64,000 bases of DNA, from assembly GCA_002633005.1 (NCBI GenBank), contig NMRA01000048.1, forward strand, positions 64,001 through 128,000. Reading direction: 5' to 3'. How positions within the stretch are numbered: the stretch's first letter is position 1; every line of letters starts with the position of its first letter. Positions 62,501 through 64,000 of the stretch are shown piece by piece. This stretch comes from Phoronis australis. Taxonomy: Eukaryota > Phoronida > Phoronidae. Both the position numbers and the translations under genes were made by a program. A model generated the notes under the pieces. It saw only the letters and a program-made list of their open reading frames with translations. It had not been told where the DNA came from and made no database searches.

Positions 62501-63444
62501 ATGCGAGCTTTATGATAAAATCAAGAGCCCAACATGATCACGTGACTTTGTACCACCAGGATAACATTGTCCTGGATTTTCATTGCATGTAAAAGTCGAA
62601 TCAAGTTCCTTGAACATTTTGTTCTAGTGGAGTTATCACGCTTGCGAAAGGCATAGATTTTGAAACAGATCAATATTATAAATTACAAGTAGCGGCTTCG
62701 GATGGATTACAGGTAAGTTACGAACTATGAAATAAAAACAGGTATCCAAGTCCATGTTGACAAGTATTAGTTTAGGATAAAAGTGAGTTTCAATTTTAGG
62801 TTATGTGCTGTCGCTTTTCTTACGTCCAGTGTATCGTAGATCTGAATGTGGGATAATTATTTAAAGAATGTCTTAAGCACGCCACACGATAAAGCCTATG
62901 CTTAGAAACAAGCAGCATGTCCCTACAGCCGTAAACGATAGACAAACCTAAGGCGTTTGTCACGCTTGCTTATGTAACAGCCATTCAAGGAGTTTTCACA
63001 CATGTTCCGAACTTAAGAAGATTGCATGTCACTATTTCGTTTCAAACTTTGAATCAGCCGTGCAGTCGTAGCAAATGTCTGTTTGAACATGCCTTTTAGC
63101 AAAGTCTAACTTGCTGAATGTATTTTCAGTAATTGTTTTTCATTACGTCATAATAAATGGCATTAAACGCATCCCCCCTTGCTTTTCACTGCAACTTAGC
63201 CCGTAGCATTTCACAAGGTTATTATAAAATGTATTGTTTTTTAAGCAAGTCATTTCACGTTCCAGACTGTCGTTTCCCAAGTGGAGATTGATGTCATAGA
63301 TGTGAACGAATACAGCCCAGAATTTTCCAAGAGATTTTACACAATGAATTCACAACGCCAGATCGGCGTCGTTGGCGTAGTCAGGGCTTCAGATAAAGAC
63401 CTCATGTCTAATGTGGTTACCTACCACTTAAAAGGTTATTCAGA
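41584..63444 (+). CDS. Cadherin-repeat protein, 5' part (3' partial)
   Basis: Calcium-dependent adhesion protein ectodomain. Exons: 41584-41641, 44212-44378, 45839-45897, 47319-47403, 47829-48016, 54287-54458, 54872-54952, 55877-55941, 62628-62712, 63266-63444; 1139 nt, all phases compatible, continuing beyond the window. Exon 1 encodes a signal peptide (MALRTFHLVICCLIATNVK). EC1: LYLLKVMEDAPQGTEI, GVIYSIEA, TGGILLTKGSFDRES, VDVNDNSP. EC2: FSIDSKTGDI, YTLAIAAQDSGS. EC3: YDLSLMENAPVGTELIKV, FKYSLQD, FHIDESDGVITLAKGIDFE, VIDVNEYSPEF. EC4 begins RFYTMNSQ. The EC2-EC3 linker lacks the usual DxNDN calcium motif. No transmembrane segment is reached, so the subfamily (Fat/Dachsous, CDH23-like or other) cannot be assigned. 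The exon 2 start could instead be 44208, but that breaks the frame. Confidence 0.88.
44792..45054. mobile_element. hAT-like MITE, 263 bp
   Basis: Begins CAGGGGCTGATCCAGGAT and ends ATCCGCCACTG, the complement of CAGTGGCGGAT, with G-rich then C-rich subterminal tracts. Termini of the CAGTGGCGGATC type also occur at 61032 and 63779. No clear 8-bp duplication found. In cadherin intron 2. Confidence 0.55.
46595..47065. repeat. Degenerate ~130-bp tandem array
   Basis: Four diverged units near 46598, 46723, 46852 and 46999. The recurring order is a GGCACATT-like word, CATCACATA-type sequence, then TTTCATTGA or TTTCATTTA. Lies in the cadherin intron before the exon at 47319. No open frame runs through it. 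Confidence 0.5.
48236..48384 (+). CDS. Harbinger Myb/SANT-like DNA-binding protein, first exon
   Basis: Opens MDKRKPNFSGAELSRLV and continues with SSKFSSSVTQSSKRDALLHI, the trihelix/Myb-SANT pattern (RKPNF..E...LV) of the accessory protein that binds Harbinger ends and escorts the transposase to the nucleus. A GTTAGT donor ends it at 48384; no downstream exon is recognised, and the Tigger insertion begins 80 bases later. Confidence 0.7.
48464..51413 (-). mobile_element. Tigger/pogo transposon, 2.95 kb, inside the Harbinger
   Basis: Bounded by TA at 48462-48463 and 51414-51415, the pogo-type target. Outer inverted repeats match at about 16 of 21 positions (GAGGACCTAAAGTCG left, CGACTTTAGGGCCTCC right). 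The CCTAAAGTCGTGA-type word occurs twice at each end: near 48472 and 48671 on the left, 51374 and 51393 (shortened) on the right. It carries one long intact transposase frame. Confidence 0.9.
49012..50892 (-). CDS. Tigger/pogo transposase, intact, with C-terminal Cys/His finger
   Basis: 626 codons without interruption. The N-terminal helix-turn-helix of Psq/CENP-B type is about residues 38-80 (SINSAAAQYHVPYQTLRDRV), a second CENP-B-type HTH about 92-160, and the DDE_1 catalytic core about 195-410. Candidate acidic triad: D201 (NMDEKG), D311 (LLLLDGHKSH) and D347 (HILQPLDVG). A Lys-rich linker (about 475-510) leads to a Ser/Asp-rich stretch and a finger at 558-618 with Cys at 558, 559, 561, 572, 583, 588, 597, 598, 611, 613 and 618 plus His 590/593/614, resembling a PHD-like domain. 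The first ~25 residues may be non-native, since an acceptor-like TTATTACAG precedes the conserved part. It moves DNA only; no host role is implied. Confidence 0.93.
   Translation of the reverse strand: MKKCKQTGAHNNNETVYKNIYLLQKPVKKQHRKLRKYDLGSLLEAYDKVREGGMSINSAAAQYHVPYQTLRDRVSGRIEPECVTMGVSPIFDVHQESLIVKHIKEMASLGYGYTRQEVVTMVTEWSIQQGIRKPGESLSIKWFRGFVKRWPEVRVFKAKGLEYARAKSTSQANIDKYFEVLHSALMKYGLEDKPHRVFNMDEKGVTTDYKPPHIVACSRMKCATQVVTSGISVTTTILGCGSAAGQAMPPFFVFKGKRFNSDLLKDSSPGASGTVTDSGWSNSEVFLKWLQDHFAKFVPGGLQEPVLLLLDGHKSHTDITVVEWAKNHNIAILTLPAHTSHILQPLDVGCYGPLEAVYGNLCHKAMKGTRAGITRFDLCSLASKAYVKALSPENLQSAFRKSGVYPFDNTVVPPEMITPSKAFLMTAGGSEVENEFFSKRLQRCTEAKRPMPSEQVRLSSSANLSCKVLTEDVETLKKKKNTTKATQKAQVAKKAQLTKKKQVVKESKACGKNNINKNQVQKPGNDNEPGPSGLKPLHASHFESDSTEDSDGGDEDSCCVCHKWSPPQLRQCASLVIVNWGKCEFQDCSHWTHLRFCCDVTALRRHDRFFCPCHNVPCRQSQLQEE
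52126..53424 (-). pseudogene. HARBI1-like Harbinger transposase, 3' truncated
   Basis: Two exons: 53424-52901 and 52276-52126, joined in phase 2 across GTAAGT/TTTTCAG, giving 224 codons. Motifs: a helical N-terminal region (VTKSTVSRTITKVTNAI), first catalytic Asp in FPRVVGCVDGSLVPI, RKGFHAINVQVV, second Asp in AKWPGSTHDSFMWAN. The expected GDSGY block and catalytic Glu are absent: the frame stops at 52126, and I find no continuation down to the Tigger insertion. Full-length relatives have about 350 residues, so this copy is probably inactive. Confidence 0.85.
53440..53605. repeat. CTTAAGT-type subterminal palindrome array of the Harbinger
   Basis: Many copies of CTTAAGT/ACTTAAG and TCTTAGCTAAGA, mirrored near 48063-48175 at the other end. 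Likely binding sites for the Myb-like protein or transposase. Confidence 0.65.
54003..54118. repeat. Degenerate ~20-bp tandem repeat
   Basis: About five units of the type CGCCGCAAAGAATTACTT with variants CCCCGCAAATAATTACTT and CGCCGTTAAAAGTTATTT. Lies 170 bases before the cadherin exon at 54287. Confidence 0.55.
55553..55745 (+). repeat. Dispersed repeat copy B
   Basis: Blocks GACCATGCTCGGC, ACACGCCGTGG, CCCCAATTTGACTA, TTTGAGACCTATTTCATAAC and GTGATGGAAGGCGGC match copies A and C in order. Confidence 0.6.
57115..57533. repeat. 30-bp minisatellite with coding potential, gapped
   Basis: Units of 30 bp (TCACAAATGACTACTTCTTC followed by a TGGCCACCG-type block) run through both sides of the gap. 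Because the period is a multiple of three, every frame through it stays open. Four units are visible before the gap and about five after, so the total copy number is unknown. Confidence 0.85.
57251..57380. other. Assembly gap, 130 N
   Basis: Unresolved bases inside the 30-bp tandem repeat; the gap length may not be the true length. Confidence 0.99.
59437..59608 (+). repeat. Dispersed repeat copy C
   Basis: GGCCCAGCTCAGCG, CACGTCGTGATTAG, ATCACCTCCAATTTGACT, AGACCAGTTTCATAACGG and GTGATGGAAGC match copies A and B in order. Confidence 0.6.
59819..61031. repeat. 1.2-kb duplicated segment, copy 1
   Basis: Runs from AATGTGAACTTTAAC to GCGATACCCATCTG and is nearly identical to 61229-62440. Differences are substitutions and a few short indels (for example around 60458-60486 against 61866-61890). 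Contains only short open frames; no gene recognised. Confidence 0.95.
61032..61227 (+). mobile_element. hAT-like terminus, cut off at an ambiguous base
   Basis: Starts CAGTGGCGGATCTAGGATA, the same as at 63779, followed by a G-run and later a GGGAGGGGGG/CCCCCCTCCC palindrome. It ends at N 61228, immediately where copy 2 of the duplication begins, so only one end of the element is present. Confidence 0.6.
61229..62440. repeat. 1.2-kb duplicated segment, copy 2
   Basis: Second copy of 59819-61031, beginning directly after the single N at 61228 and ending at the same CCCATCTG word where copy 1 meets the hAT-like end. Confidence 0.95.
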
Positions 63445-64000
63445 GTAAGTGCATGGGAGTCACAACACAGGGGTATTTGAAAATGATAGTGAGGTGCTGT
63501 CAACCTCCATGGAAAACGAAATATATACTTTGAATATGATGACGTATCATGGTGGTCTACTGGTGTGGATATCTTGCGCAGGTTGCATAAAACAAGTATG
63601 TCACTAAAATTTTCGTCGCAAAATAGCACTGGTAGAAGGAATGGTTCTTATTCTTATGATGATCAAGAAACCCCACGGGCGGCTATAGCCCTCCCCCCAG
63701 CCCCCTATGGTGCGCCACCCATGGCACCGTGAGTAGAGCAGCACTGAAATANGGCCACTTACTAAACGGTGAATACGCCAGTGGCGGATCTAGGATACCA
63801 CAAGGGGGGCCCAACATGACACCTCGGAGAAATGGGCAAAGCTCGATTGTATGCACAGGTGGCTCGAATGTTGTGGGGGTTGGCGATATGGACCTGGTGT
63901 TCCGGAATTCTACCGTTGGGCTCGATATTTTCTCACGCTTCATGCTGTTGCTGTGTAATTTTTGCTTGCACCAGTCATGGGGGGCCCTTGGCCTGTACGC
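63445..64000. other. Cadherin intron with a hAT-like terminus
   Basis: Follows the GTAAGT donor at 63445. An ambiguous base is at 63752. A CAGTGGCGGATCTAGGATA terminus begins at 63779 and runs to the window end without a visible second terminus. Confidence 0.6.

Noticed and set aside
60002-62592. Paired short frames in the 1.2-kb duplication, considered as a duplicated gene
   Set aside because: Frames exist in both copies only because the DNA is duplicated; no domain, and indels between copies fall inside them.
1-64000. CRISPR arrays, operons or bacterial defence systems
   Set aside because: The window is intron-bearing animal DNA; none of the repeats has CRISPR spacing.

Overview
This is a window of AT-rich, intron-rich animal nuclear DNA. 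GT/AG introns interrupt every cellular gene. The genes are E74/ELF-type ETS, SUGT1, nocturnin and a cadherin, and the mobile elements are Harbinger, Tigger/pogo, mariner, MITEs, tRNA-like SINEs and hAT-like ends. Together these point to a bilaterian invertebrate, probably marine and outbred. I cannot fix the phylum. The ETS gene ends just after its DNA-binding domain, as insect E74 does. All exons were read by eye from homology, splice sites and phase bookkeeping, because the long reading frames alone miss most of them.

Layout. (1) 1-17346, + strand: 3' part of an E74/ELF ETS transcription factor, six exons, with the ETS domain in the last two. One intron holds a ~410-bp near-palindrome and a 50-bp tandem repeat. 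(2) 17347-21506: convergent intergenic region with a cluster of CTCF-like motifs. (3) 33069-21507, - strand: complete SUGT1 (SGT1 co-chaperone), 13 coding exons, 337 residues, phases closing throughout. (4) 33070-35408: head-to-head gap. (5) 35420-37194, + strand: nocturnin, catalytic domain complete. Forty bases after its stop sits a 574-bp terminal-inverted-repeat element that carries a polyadenylation signal. (6) 39281-40560: mariner relic and SINE fragment. (7) 41584-63444 and beyond, + strand: 5' part of a cadherin gene, signal peptide plus about 3.5 EC repeats in ten exons.

Inside one cadherin intron is a nest of transposons: a Harbinger element (48045-53618) that keeps a Myb/SANT-like exon and a 3'-truncated transposase, interrupted by a Tigger/pogo element (48464-51413) with an intact 626-codon transposase ending in a Cys/His finger. 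A later intron has a 30-bp Ser/Thr/Pro-coding tandem repeat broken by a 130-base assembly gap, and a 1.2-kb direct duplication that looks like two haplotypes joined in series.

The four host genes are unrelated housekeeping, regulatory and adhesion genes, not a pathway cluster. The most interesting material is the nested transposon pair, repeats lying directly on SUGT1 splice sites, the CTCF-like cluster between convergent genes, and the element in the nocturnin 3' region.
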